From assembly GCA_035578905.1 (NCBI GenBank), contig JAQJVL010000246.1, positions 62,001 to 126,000 of the forward strand: a DNA stretch of 64,000 nucleotides, read 5' to 3'. Position 1 is the stretch's first letter. Every line of letters begins with the position of its first letter. Below, piece by piece: positions 9,766 through 21,289 of this stretch. This DNA is from Stictocephala bisonia (lineage: Eukaryota; Arthropoda; Insecta; Hemiptera; Membracidae). Position numbers and translations under genes: made by a program. A model generated the notes under the pieces. That model did no database searches and was not told the DNA's origin. It was given only the letters and a program-made list of their open reading frames with translations.

Positions 9766-12047
9766 GTGGGTCGGCGAAAGTCAAGTGTTACCGAACGATG
9801 AATCAACCATCCAGAGTTGTGTTTGATGTGACGATGGGTGGGTCGGGTCGGTGAGAACTGTGTTTTACCGAGCGATTAATCAACCAACCAGAGTCGTGTT
9901 TGATGTGTCGATGGGTGGGTCGGATCGGTGAGAACCGTGTTTTACCGAGCGATTAATCAACCAACCAGAGTCGTGTTTAGTCGTGTTTAATGTGACGATG
10001 AGTGGGTCGGGTCGGTGTGAACCGTTTTACCGAGCGATTAATCAACCAACCAGAGTCGTGTTTGATGTGACAATGAGTGGGTCGGGTCGGTGTGAACCGT
10101 TTTACCGAGCGATTAATCAGCCAACCACACTCGTGTTTAATGTGACGATGAGTGAGTGGGTCGGGTCGGTGTGTACCGTTTTACCGAGCGATTAATCAAC
10201 CAACCAGAGTCGTGTTTAATGTGACGATGGGTGGGTCGGGTCGGTGTGAACCGTTTTACCGAGCGATTAATCAGCCAACCACACTCGTGTTTAATGTGAC
10301 GATGAGTGGGTCGGGTCGGTGTGAACCGTTTTACCGAGCGATTAATCAACCAACCAGAGTCGTGTTTAATGTGACGATGAGTGGGTCGGGTCGGTGTGAA
10401 CCGTTTTACCGAGCGATTAATCAGCCAACCACACTCGTGTTTAATGTGACGATGAGTGGGTCGGGTCGGTGTGAACCGTTTTACCGAGCGATTAATCAAC
10501 CAACCAGAGTCGTGTTTAGTCGTGTTTAATGTGACGATGAGTGGGTCGGGTCGGTGTGAACCGTTTTACCGAGCGATTAATCAACCAACCAGAGTCGTGT
10601 TTGATGTGACAATGAGTGGGTCGGGTCGGTGTGAACCGTTTTACCGGGCGATTAATCAGCCAACCACACTCGTGTTTAATGTGACGATGAGTGGGTCGGG
10701 TCGGTGTGAACCGTTTTACCAAGCGATTAATCAACCAACCAGAGTCGTGTTTAATGTGACGATGAGTGGGTCGGGTCGGTGTGAACCGTTTTACCGAGCG
10801 ATTAATCAACCAACCAGAGTCGTGTTTAATGTGACGATGAGTGGGTCAGGTCGACGTGAACCGTTTTACCGAGCGATTAATCAACCAACCAGAGTCGTGT
10901 TTAATGTGACGATGAGTGGGTCGGGTCGGTGTGAACCGTTTTACCGAGTGATTAATCAGCCAACCACACTCGTGTTTAATGTGACGATGGGTGGGTCGGG
11001 TTGGTGTGAACCGTTTTACCGAGCGATTAATCAACCAACCAGAGTCGTGTTTAATGTGACGATGAGTGGGTCGGGTCGGTGTGAACCGTTTTACCGAGCG
11101 ATTAATCAACCAACCAGAGTCGTGTTTAATGTGACGATGAGTGGGTCGGGTCGACGTGAACCGTTTTACCGAGCGATTAATCAACCAACCAGAGTCGTGT
11201 TTGATGTGACGATGAGTGGGTCGGGTCGGTGTGAACCGTTTTACCGAGCGATTAATCAACCAACCAGAGTCGTGTTTAATGTGACGATGAGAGTGGGTCG
11301 GATCGGTGAGAACCGTGTTTTACCGAGCGATTAATCAACCATCCAGAGTTGTGTTTGATGTGACGATGGGTGGGTCGGGTCGGTGTGAACCGTTTTACCG
11401 AGCGATTAATCAATTAACCAGAGTTGTGTTTGATGTGACGATGGGTGGGTCGGGTCGGTGTGAACCGTTTTACCGAGCGATTAATCAACCAACCAGAGTC
11501 GTGTTTGATGTGTCGATGGGTGGGTCGGATCGGTGAGAACCGTGTTTTACCGAGCGATTAATCAACCAACCAGAGTCGTGTTTAATGTGACGATGAGTGG
11601 GTCGGGTCGGTGTGAACCGTTTTACCGAGCGATTAATCAACCAACCAGAGTCGTGTTTAATGTGACGATGGGTGGGTCGGATCGGTGAGAACCGTGTTTT
11701 ACCGAGCGATTAATCAACCAACCAGAGTTGTGTTTAATGTGACGATGAGTGGGTTGGGTCGGTGTGAACCGTTTTACCGAGCGATTAATCAACCAACCAC
11801 ACTCGTGTTTAATGTGACGATGGGTGGGTCGGAACGGTGAGAACCGTGTTTTACCGAGCGATTAATCAACCGTCCAGAGTTGTGTTTGATGTGACGATGG
11901 GTGGGTCGGGTCGGTGTGAACCGTTTTACCGAGCGATTAATCAACCAACCAGAGTCGTGTTTAATGTGACGATGGGTGGGTCGGGTCGGTGTGAACTGTT
12001 TTACCGAGCGATTAATCAACTAACCAGAGTCGTGTTTGATGTGACGT
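9766..12047. repeat. 75-bp satellite-like array, about 30 units, higher-order structure
   Basis: A 75-bp unit (GTGGGTCGGGTCGGTGTGAA, CCGTTTTACCGAGCGATTAA, TCAACCAACCAGAGTCGTG, TTTAATGTGACGATGA) repeats about 30 times. Because 75 is a multiple of three, frames stay open on both strands: a 25-residue repeat on plus (up to 292 residues) and another on minus. Neither has a credible upstream exon or signal. Two unit types (AGAGTCGTG and CACACTCGTG) are interspersed. Rare variants recur at fixed distances: the doubled GTGTTTAGTCGTGTTT at 9972 and 10511, and GATGTGACAATGAG at 10064 and 10603, both 539 bp apart. These show block duplication. The array is CpG-rich compared with its flanks. Confidence 0.96.
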
Positions 12048-13285
12048 TAAATAAATTACAAAAGAAGACCTGTTTTATGATATAAGAGACAGCTAAATCT
12101 TCATAACATTATTGTATTGATCGAATGGGTAAATAATTACATTTAAATTTATTCCATATATTTTCTTAATTGAGTAATTTGTCTATACAGTTTTTTACTT
12201 TTTTCGTAAGTAAAAATTAAATATTGCAACTAAAATGATGTTGTAACAATACTCTGTTTTTCCATTATTTTTGGAACAGAGGATTTGCGAATGTTCAACT
12301 GTTCAACTGGATAAGCCGATGGACTGGGATAAAAAGAGTTCCTTCATAAGGAAATTTAATGTCTATACTCAACAAGCAAAACTCTGTTCTTGGTTGTTAA
12401 ATTTCACAAATAAATATTTTATTGTTTTAAGCCCACCCGCAATGATTGCTTGTTGTACGATTCTACAAATAAAAAAGTTCTCAATGCTGATCTTGTTAAC
12501 TATTGAAAATTAAGAGTAAGATAATGTTGGTAGACAATTTTTGGAGATTTCCAGATGGGATCTCCGGTCACACAACGTTTCGACAGGTAAAAGTCATGTC
12601 GTCTTCAGTTGTTGCTTACTACCTTAGCATACATGAAGATATAGGATGAATTTTCCTAACCCATACTAATTCAAGAAAACGCTAAAAACTATATACTTTA
12701 AAACTACTTTAAAAGATAGTTGACTGTTAAGAAAGTCAAGTGCTCTTAAAAACTAGCATAAATAATACAATCGTATTAAATACAAAATAGCAACAATTTT
12801 CTCCTGCTCCAACCAAAAGAGACAGTGATGGGAGTAAGAGTTGGTTTGATGCTGGAATTAATGGGAGTGTATCTGTCAACAGCACGTTCTCTGCAAAGTT
12901 TAATAGCCCTGTTTCCCGAAGATTGTTTTGAGTGACACATCTAAAGTGGCAGGAAATGTCACCAAGATTGGTGTAATTGAGTTGCTTCGCTCATCACATA
13001 AAAGAATTTAAATCACACGCAACCGTCAAAATGTGTTTTAATCCCACCTTATTACTATTAATTATTAACAATAGTTTTAAATAATTTTTAATTAAGCTTT
13101 ATAAAATATACTTAATTAGCGTAGCAGTTGTGTTCATATTTCCGTATTCAAATTGTGAATAGCTAATTAGTGTTAAAAAGACTATAATAAACTACAATCT
13201 TTGATGACAAATGATTGATTTCATTTGATTGACTAATCGGTACTAGTGACACTGTCTCGTAACCAAACTACTTGGGGACTAAGTG
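12048..13285. other. AT-rich non-coding stretch
   Basis: No gene recognised. The phrase CACACAACGTTTCGACAGG, then GTCATGTCGTCTTCAG (12571-12612), resembles terminal sequences seen in some retroelements, and similar phrases recur at 39335 and 52668. An 80-codon frame at 12271-12513 has no recognisable features. Confidence 0.35.
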
Positions 13286-13289
13286 TTAT

Positions 13290-13640
13290 CCAGATAGTAG
13301 GTGATAGGTTCCATTCTTGGTCCTCTTAATACTGATACAGCGTCCGCTCAATGATTGCCGTCGACGAGAACACTACTAGAGAAGTCTGGGGTGTCCATCT
13401 TGGATGGTAGTCAGGGGCTGAGTGTAGCGGGTGTAGTGTAGGGAAAGTAACTGAGTATCAGACTTGTCAATAAGCTTAAAATCAGACCAATACTACGTAG
13501 TTCGGATTCCACGTAATTTTGTAGGTTCCTTAGTTGTCCCGGCTATTGGGTTATTAATATTAGCTAAGTCATACTGATGTAGTAACAAGACTACATAGAT
13601 CGTCCTACTCATCCTACACTCAAGTAATCATTCATATTTA
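13290..13640 (+). repeat. Dispersed repeat A, long copy
   Basis: Matches the copy at 29035 through CAATACTACGTAGTTCGG, the ATTCCACGTAA block, GTAGGTTCCTTAGTTG and the tail CTACTCATCCTACACTCA. Non-coding. The family has a short inverted repeat (CGTGG..CCACG around TTCGGAT) that looks like a tRNA T-arm, but no box A at the right distance was found. Confidence 0.7.
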
Positions 13641-14254
13641 CCTTTACATACTCACAAACTGTATCTGCATCTCAAATCTTAATAAATTACAAAATATCTA
13701 TATTCTTTAACCTATTGGTCATTAAATACATTATTCTTACCACTAAAATATTGATAAAAATAGTTTGTCATCATTGGAACTTTACGTTGAACTGGATTAA
13801 TAACTTATTTTTAATCATAACTCTGTGATTCTCTCAGATACATTTCATAAAATCTGAGATTAAAATTCATAAAAAAGTAATTATTATTTTTGTAAGTGAA
13901 GACAACTCTTTCCATGAGAAGTGTGAAACAGGACATTGTCGACTGTCGCCGTTTATCTTCACTACACAACTCACTTTGTTTCCGAAGAAATTATGTTCAC
14001 AAGCCAACACTCTGAAACTTCTGTGAAATGTTCATTGCAAATTATGAACTACATTCAGTCCTTCTTTCTATTTCCATGGCTAGTTTGGCCTTTCTAGGTA
14101 CATAACTCATTAAGAATATATTTCGTGATATATTTTATTTCGATATATTTATCTTGAGTTGAGAATATATTTTGAGGATAGCAAGGGAGGTAGAATATAA
14201 TAAAATAGAGCTATGGCCCCAAATTGTAAACAACCATTGATTATCGTCAATTTC

Positions 14255-14385
14255 GTGTTACTAGCGCACGTGTTAGGAGCGCACAATCCTTCTACCTGGG
14301 GCCCGGAGGATCTATTATCTACCTGTGGTCCGGTATAATCCCCCGGCCAAAAATAGATTAAACAAGGTTGAGCGCACATCCTAGC
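14255..14385 (-). repeat. Inverted partner of the repeat at 15850-16005
   Basis: CTAGCGCACGTGTTAGGAGC, then GCACAATCCTTCTACCTGG and GGCCCGGAGG, match the reverse complement of 15865-15960. The two copies lie about 1.6 kb apart in opposite orientation. They contain a CACGTG core and are GC-rich islands in AT-rich DNA. They may be two copies of a dispersed repeat or the ends of one element. Confidence 0.5.
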
Positions 14386-15845
14386 TAAAATATAGATATT
14401 TGTAGATTGAAAATAAAAAATAAATAAATAAACAAGACGGATTTAAAAGTAATATTATTTAATTATATTTTAGTCTTTGTCCCAGTTCAATACGACAATT
14501 CAGAGTGTTTTAAGCTCAAGTTAAGGAGCACATGTTTAGTAACATTTAACTTCAGACATTGAGTGTAATTACCAGCAACAACTAATAACCTACTTACTAC
14601 GAGACGGCAAGTGTAATGTTGTTGAACTTAGTTGGTATTATATATAATTATAATTTTAAATATTGTTATATTTTTCATTTTACATATTATTGTATCTGTT
14701 ATTTTTGTTAATGTTATTAAAAGACTATATAAAAAGTATTGTGATGTTTTTAAATATATTATTAAAATATGTTGCACAGTAGAATAATATTTAGAAAATA
14801 TTGTTGACTATTTAATTTGTTTTGTAAATCTCTTGTGCCAGCCGCTTGAGTATTACTGTAATTAGGTATAATAATATACAAATTAGATCCATTAGTATCT
14901 ACCTGAAATTTACAGATCCTGTGACATCCTGTGATATATCCTTCCTTTCGGCCTGTTTATACACATTTTTTTATATCTTACAGCATGCGATAATTTGGGG
15001 GAAAAGTGGAATATGCTTTCCTTATAGTCATGGAGAACCATCCAAAGAATAAAATATTAAGAAAATTTCTACTTTATTTTACAGATCAGCGGAATGAAAA
15101 TCCTTCTATTCCCATACGTATGTGGAGTGCATTTAGACAAAGACAAAGGAAAAAAAGGAGAAGGGTGGACAAAGGAAAAAAGGAACAAAACTAAATAACT
15201 CGATCTGTATGAATCCATATCCAAACGTTTACCTGTTCATTAGAAAAATTAAGAAAGTCAAGCTAATGTCAGCAGAATTTGGTCTTCAGTCTGAGGAAAG
15301 AAAGAAAAAATATGTTGAAATTGACAGAATATCAATTAATGTCGAGAAAAATATGTGGAATTAGATCTTTTGAAATGCATTCGTCTGCAAGGATACATAG
15401 CACAATTATAGTGAAAAAAACACAGCTCAGAAAGTATTGGAATGTAATGAGTACAATGTAAATATGAAAATAAGCCAAAAGCAATTTTAAAGACAGCAAA
15501 TATAAATTGTTAAGTATATAAAAAGATTATTTTAAAAAATTCAGACAGTGAACTAGCGGCTGATTTTGTGCAAGTCACATTTATTGTACAGATTATTTAG
15601 AACATTGATTATTTGAGCTTTCACACAAACTGATAAATCTGAAAAGCCGCTTCGTATATAGCCAGACTTGGTTTGAAGTATTTATGGCTAATCGGTCTAG
15701 TAACATACTAGCGGCTAAAACCAACTAGACGATATAACGAAATATCCTGCTAATCTACGATATATCTTTTAAATCAATTCAAAACCAAGCCGCTATAAGG
15801 TTATACGTTATTTTCTTATTATTTTCGACAGGGTGGAAACTAGCA
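14386..15845. other. AT-rich stretch with small unassigned frames
   Basis: Frames of 60-68 codons occur at 14846-15461, and a splice-acceptor-like TTTATTTTACAG ends at about 15084. Nothing in their translation is recognisable: they are Lys-rich and of low complexity. I see no gene here. Confidence 0.35.
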
Positions 15846-15849
15846 CGGC

Positions 15850-16005
15850 AGGAAGTAACACGTCACCGTCAGATTGGACCCTCCGGCCAGAGGTAGAAGG
15901 GTTGTGCGCTCCTAAGAAGCTTTGACCCTTGTGCGCTTCTAACACGTGCGCTACGTCCGGCACCTACGTCAGGGTCTCAGGTTCGATCTCAACCACGAAA
16001 CGTAT
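15850..16005 (+). repeat. SINE-like repeat with box B motif
   Basis: CAGGGTCTCAGGTTCGATCTC (15970-15990; box B part GGTTCGATCTC) resembles the variable loop and T-arm of a tRNA. The upstream CTTCTAACACGTGCGCTACG could be an anticodon-arm remnant. An inverted related copy lies at 14255. No convincing box A was found, so the SINE assignment is weak. Confidence 0.35.
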
Positions 16006-16278
16006 ACTTTAACTTACACAAACAGCCTTACAGAATAAAAAGTAATAACAGTTAGGCCTATGTCAAACTAATAATATTTAAGAAAAATAAAATATTTGTT
16101 TTCGCTAAAATAAATATAGTTCAAATTGACAATAAATAACCAAATAAGCCTTACCCCGCTGCGTAGTACAAACAAGGTTTGGTTATAATCGGTCAACAAA
16201 CAGGGATATACAAATTATTAATACATTTAGACAAGTATGTGTATTTTCTGCTGTATATTCTTGATGGGATTACTTTGG

Positions 16279-16444
16279 TTGTAAATAGAAAGTCATTTTT
16301 CAGTAAATTCCACAATTTTAATTTTTATCAAAAGCGCTTTCGCCGGTTAATAAAAGATTAACTGAATATGCCTTAACCACTGAAAGTGCTCTTGATAAAA
16401 ATTAAAATTGTGGAATTTACTAAAAAATGACTTTCTATTTACAA
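16279..16444. mobile_element. 166-bp foldback MITE-like palindrome
   Basis: The arms TTGTAAATAGAAAGTCATTT... (16279-16341) and their near-perfect reverse complement (about 16382-16444) are separated by a loop of about 40 bp. The arms are about 62 bp. No clear target-site duplication was found, so the transposon superfamily is undetermined. Confidence 0.7.
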
Positions 16445-16646
16445 GTATATGTATGTATGCGCGTTAATATGTGCAGAGGTGGGCGCCGATAGGTGAAAGC
16501 AGGCGCGGACAGGCAAGCGGGTGCGGGCGGGTGCGTTTGGCTGAGCTTTGAAAAAAAGAAATACTAAATTTTTGAATTGCAGGAGTAATCATGAAAAAAA
16601 AAACATGAATAAACATGCCCCCACTAGGGGGGTTCCTATCATACAT

Positions 16647-16758
<112 letters not shown>

Positions 16759-17084
16759 TACTAACCAATCTAGAGTAAAGTCAAATTATAGCCAAACATT
16801 TTTATTTGTACATAAAAGTGTAAACTATATTTTTTTCATAAATGACATCTGTAAAAATTTTCGGTTGAAATTTGCACAATTATCTTTGGCTGAAAGACCT
16901 GATTAATAATACATCAAGAATGTAATGCTAGATTTTAATATAAATGAGGGAGTTGTGTACTTTTGTAAAATGTGCAGGGCGGGGCAGGCGGGTACAGTGA
17001 GGGAGGGAGAGGGGAGGGAATCGCACTATGTGTGTAGGGCAGACCCTTTGCTACTCCTAGTGACAGTTGGTTGATACCTAGAAC

Positions 17085-17240
17085 CTGATTTGCAACTGCC
17101 TGGCAAGCCTGATACTCAGTTCTGTCCCGTACACTGACTACCACCCAACATGGACATCCCGGACTTCTCTAATAGTATCCACGCCGATAGCAATCACTGA
17201 CCGGACGCCATGTTAGTGTTGTATTGGTACCTCCCGATTT
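17085..17240 (-). repeat. Dispersed repeat A, 5' fragment (minus strand)
   Basis: Shares CCTGATACTCAGTTCT, CTGACTACCACCCAACATGG and CGGACGCCATGTTAGT with 63850-63975. It is the part of family A distal to the tail shared with SINE-B. Confidence 0.6.
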
Positions 17241-17244
17241 AACT

Positions 17245-18405
17245 CACATTTATGTAACAGTTTGTATATAAAACATATCTTAGAAAAGTTTAAAGACAAA
17301 GTTAATTCAATATATCTATTAGTTTGAATTCAATAAAGCATATACTCTAGTAACCGTTATAATGATCACCTTTTAATATGAGTGACCCAAAGTAAAATAA
17401 GCCAGAAAACAGCAGTACAAACCTTTTTCAGTAAATTGATAATTTTCAGGAGATTAAAATCTAATGGAGAATTTACAACGCATTACCAAGCTGATGAAAA
17501 ACATGACTGGAATATAAACAAATTTCCATTTGGTTTATTCAATTAAAATTCACCAAAAACACCCAATACGCCAACTGTAAATGCCGAACTGAGTAAAATA
17601 GATTTAAAAGCTTTGCAAATTGTTGAATTCTTCTGTATTGTTTGTTTAAAAATTTATTGTTTTGAATGTTTGTTTATTGGCAGTTACGTTTCCAAAAATA
17701 TTGTAATCACTTCTTGGCTACCTTCATTTATTATTAAACTATTATTCTAAAACTTGATTAAATAATTTATACGAACAGTTTCTCCTTGAAGAACTGGTAA
17801 TTAATTTAATGATACACATCACAATTTTGTTATTTTGTTAGTAATACAATTGTTAAAAATAAAGTATAGTTAGCTGTCAGTTCTAATACGGGTAACTTTG
17901 AATTTTTTTTTACCAGGACGGGGATACTATTGTAATACGAATTAATTATCTAATATTTATTTGTAATCGTCTGTAGTAGATTTAAACAAGTTATATTACT
18001 AAAAAATAAAAAAGATGATAAATAAAATGTTTACCTGTTAAGACAATAATAGTGGAAGAGCAAAGCAGACTTATAGCCGCAAGGACAAATTTTTGATCTT
18101 TATCGAAAATACTGAGCTCCAAACAACTCTCAAAAACTATAAAATTGAGATTGTACCGTAATATAACTTATGGAAACTAAAAATTTAGCTATGAACAATA
18201 GTTTAGAGAAGACATTTTTATTTTATGAAACCCAAGTTTTGAGAAAAATGTTTGATCAAATAACTAAAACTGGCAATTGGAGAATCAGAAAAAAAATCAA
18301 GAACTAAGAACTTGATTTACACACACCCTGACTTTTTAGCAGTCATCAAAAGCTGAAGGTTAAGGTGAGCTGAGCATATAGCGAGTTACCAGAAAACTTT
18401 CATAA
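17245..18405. other. AT-rich stretch with one family E core
   Basis: The family E core AAGCTGATGAAAAACATGAC (17491-17510) followed by TGGAATATAAA is present. The remainder has no recognisable gene or repeat. Confidence 0.4.
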
Positions 18406-18409
18406 TAAG

Positions 18410-18605
18410 AATGTCTTTAAGGGAAGACCAGGAGGCCCAATACCTCTAGGAAGACTAAAATTAAGGTGGCAGTACAAGCAATAAAAGACTTTAGAAAAGT
18501 GGAAGCAACCTGGGAGCAAGCTCAAGACAAGGTAGAAACCTTCCTTGTCGTCCAAAGCTAGAAACCTACTTTGGTTTCAGAGGCAAAAGTGGTAAGGTAA
18601 ATAAG
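18410..18605 (+). pseudogene. Possible LINE reverse-transcriptase C-terminus remnant
   Basis: Translated across a frameshift, GRPGGPIPLGRLKLRW (from about 18427) is followed in another frame by AIKDFRKVEATWEQAQDKVE (about 18479-18540). The GRP..R.W context followed by a degenerate helix resembles the extreme C-terminus of some LINE ORF2 proteins. Very short and broken, so it is tentative. Confidence 0.25.
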
Positions 18606-18789
18606 GTAAGATAAATTTAATTAAAAAGTCAATCTATTGTAAATAAATTTGTACATATTGTTCTTAAATATATACAGAACCTGACTAACCAGAGCAGATG
18701 TTTCTTTACTTGTGATGGGAACAGATACGATGAAAAAATATCTTATTGGCAAGTCTGATTATTTAATTAGAAAAAATAGGCAACAATAT

Positions 18790-18858
18790 ACTATTTGGGT
18801 GAGCCGGTTTAGGAATTTGAGCTTGGGTTAGAGATAGCGCTGGTTCGAATCTGGCCTA
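18790..18858 (+). repeat. SINE-1 split copy, head half
   Basis: TTGAGCTTGGGTTAGAGATA and GCGCTGGTTCGAATCTGGCC match the head of SINE-1 up to its box B. The copy is interrupted after GGCCTA by the element at 18859-20379 and resumes at 20380. Confidence 0.75.
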
Positions 18859-20379
18859 CTGTCGGATTCAAAAAGCAATGTACTCGAGTTTGAACCTCTG
18901 CTAAAAAGTAAATACTCATTCGATTTCGTTGTGTTGTACACCAACATTTTGCTTATTTAATTCTACGTAATTTCATATAAGTTACATACTTTTTTGAAGA
19001 CTTTACTTTTTTAGAACTTTTTATAGCAGGTACAATACAAAAAAAAACACGAAATTTTAGCACTTTTTTAGAAAAACTCAACTTTAAAATGTTCTAAAAC
19101 AAAAAGTACTAGAGATAAGTCAGTGAAACTTTAACCACATGTGAATAAAGTTGTTTTTTGTAGTCTGTCAAAATTCTAAAATGTTTACTCTTTTAAAAAT
19201 GTTCTGTTGTAATGTTTTTAAGCCCTTGAAATCTTAAAATTGCCTGATCATACAAACTTCCAAAATGGTTCAAAAATACCGGATTGACAAATAAAGTAAG
19301 ATTATAAAACGGTAAGTGCGATAAAAAAATCTTGCGATTTTATATTACATGATAATTCAACAGACATCAATGTGCGGTCATTTGTAAGCAAATCCTCTCG
19401 GGCAGCACTTTAAAACTAGTTTCAACTGAGCATTTCGGCGTTGCCGAATCGTGCGCCTGAAGTGTTTAAACAGTGCATAAGTATTGAACAGTTATCAATT
19501 AACTGTTCTATCTAAACTTAAACCATTTTTTAATCACATTTTGTCATGAGAGCTTTGGACCTCCAACGACAGATTTACAAAAGCTGTAGCTCTAAAAAGA
19601 TGTCAAATTAAAAAATAATATTTACAGGATTTTCAATTATGTAAATTTTACATGTAACAAGCTGAATGTAACGTGAAAATGAGAGCCAACTATTATATTG
19701 GTGATTTGCAGGATGAACTTACTTATCACATTTCTAGTAACTGTGAGTGATTCGTCAGCCTTTAGCTGTAACATGTCTACCTGTCATTCATAACTAACAA
19801 GTCCCCTAATACGGTGTAGAAGTCCAGTTGCATGACGGGGCAACACCGCGTCCGATAGCTAGGCCGATCGCGCTTGTTACGGCACACGATGTTTGTAGAA
19901 TTATCATGTGATATAAAATCGTAAGATTTTTTTATCGCACTTACCATTTTATAATGTTACTTTGTTTTTCAATCCGGTATTTTTGAATTGTTTTTATGAT
20001 CAGCCATTTTTAAAACTGCAAGGGTTTACAAAAACTACAACATAAAATTTTATAAAAAAGTAAAAATTCTAGAATTTAAACAGACTACAAACAACAACTT
20101 TCTTCACATGTGGGTAAATTTTCATTGACTTATCTTCAGTACTTTTTGTTTTAGAAATTTTAAAAGTTGAGCTTTACTCCAAAAGTGCTAAAGTTTCGTG
20201 TTTTTTGTATTCTACGTGCTATTAGAATTTCTCAAAGTCTTCAAAAAAATATGTAATTTATATGAAATTACGTAGAATTAAATAAGCTAAATGTTGGTGT
20301 ACAACACAACGGAATCGAATGAGTTTTAATTTTGTAGCAGAGGTTCAAACTCGAGTACATTGCTTTTTGAATCCGACAG
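18859..20379. mobile_element. 1.5-kb long-inverted-repeat DNA element with TA duplication
   Basis: The ends are exact inverted repeats beginning CTGTCGGATTCAAAAAGCAA (18859 onwards) and ending TTGCTTTTTGAATCCGACAG (to 20379). The inversion continues at high identity for about 500 bp, with 18859-19360 pairing with 19890-20379. The loop is about 530 bp. It is flanked by TA on both sides (18857-18858 and 20380-20381), where the SINE-1 sequence is cut, which defines the target duplication. No transposase is encoded. A TA duplication is known for Tc1/mariner and some other superfamilies, so this is probably a non-autonomous member of one of these. Confidence 0.85.
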
Positions 20380-20534
20380 TAGACTGGAAAATGTATCAAA
20401 AATATTCACCTTATATTGAACTGGTTCACCCCCTTACTCTGTATGAATAAGTTTCTCGCACAGATCAATAAATAGTCTATGAGGAATGGACAGATTAAGG
20501 TTAAGAAGGAGATTGGCCTTTCTTTACAAACAAA

Positions 20535-20535
<1 letters not shown>
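20380..20535 (+). repeat. SINE-1 split copy, body half
   Basis: TAGACTGGAAAATGTATCAA resumes SINE-1 after the nested insertion, followed by CCCCCTTACTCTGTATGAAT, CAATAAATAGTCTATGAGG and the A-rich end. A (TA)n tract and an AAT tract (20535-20592) follow. Confidence 0.75.
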
Positions 20536-20569
<34 letters not shown>

Positions 20570-20731
20570 AATAATAAATAATAATAATAATCAAAGGACA
20601 CATATCTTCAGATACTTGCAGGGTATTGCACGGAAAAAAAGGCCCATAAAATCTGGGAACCAATGAATGACTTCTATAATAATCATCAACACTTTTATGT
20701 GTTTTATATTTCTTTTTAAAGATATTATAAA

Positions 20732-21288
20732 GGAAATAAATTGTTCCAAAGAATTGGCACAAACTTTCTCCCATATCAAACATTTAAAAAATTAAACACT
20801 AAAATAACTCTGAAAATTACCAGTATGATTCCCAAATACGGTTTTTGCCATAACTCAAAACCCAGTCAAGTTAAATACATGCAGTTTTTAGTCAAGTATT
20901 TTAAATTGTAATTCACATCTTTCCTGAAAATGTATCCAATATTGTTACAGCTGTTTTTGAAAAAATTCCAATTTTGTATGTTTTTTGCCCATAGAAATAA
21001 AAAAACTAAAATTTCAAAAACGTGAAAAAAGGGTCTGTAGATATTGGATAAATACACCTACATACCAAATTTCATGAAAATGAATCCATCCGTTTGGTCT
21101 CAAGTGAACTGCACATACACACAGACAAAGAGAAATACGGACAGAGATCAAAAAAATTTGTTTTTCGAAAAACCCATTTTGGGGATTGGGGATCCTAAAA
21201 TGGACTTTTTAAAGCAACAGTAACAAATATTTTTTTAACGAACACAATACTTTCTCTATGCTAACGCATATGGGTGAAAATAAAAAAA
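20732..21288 (+). repeat. Dispersed repeat C, copy 1
   Basis: It begins AAATTGTTCCAAAGAATTGG and ends TGCTAACGCATATGGGTGAA. It contains the family blocks TTTTTGCCCATAGAAATAA, CATCCGTTTGGTCTC, GAACTGCACATACACACAG and TTTTGGGG..CCTAAAATGGA. It has no coding frame. Confidence 0.85.
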
Positions 21289-21289
21289 T

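Noticed and set aside
10456..11334. 292-codon plus-strand frame of 25-residue repeats, with counterpart frames on minus
   Set aside because: The frame stays open only because the tandem unit is 75 bp. Both strands are equally open, the start lies inside the array, and no signal peptide, exon junction or upstream promoter is visible.
20406..20783. 125-codon minus-strand frame with hydrophobic Ile/Tyr stretch
   Set aside because: The hydrophobic part is the translation of a (TA)n tract, and the rest lies in SINE-1 and family C.
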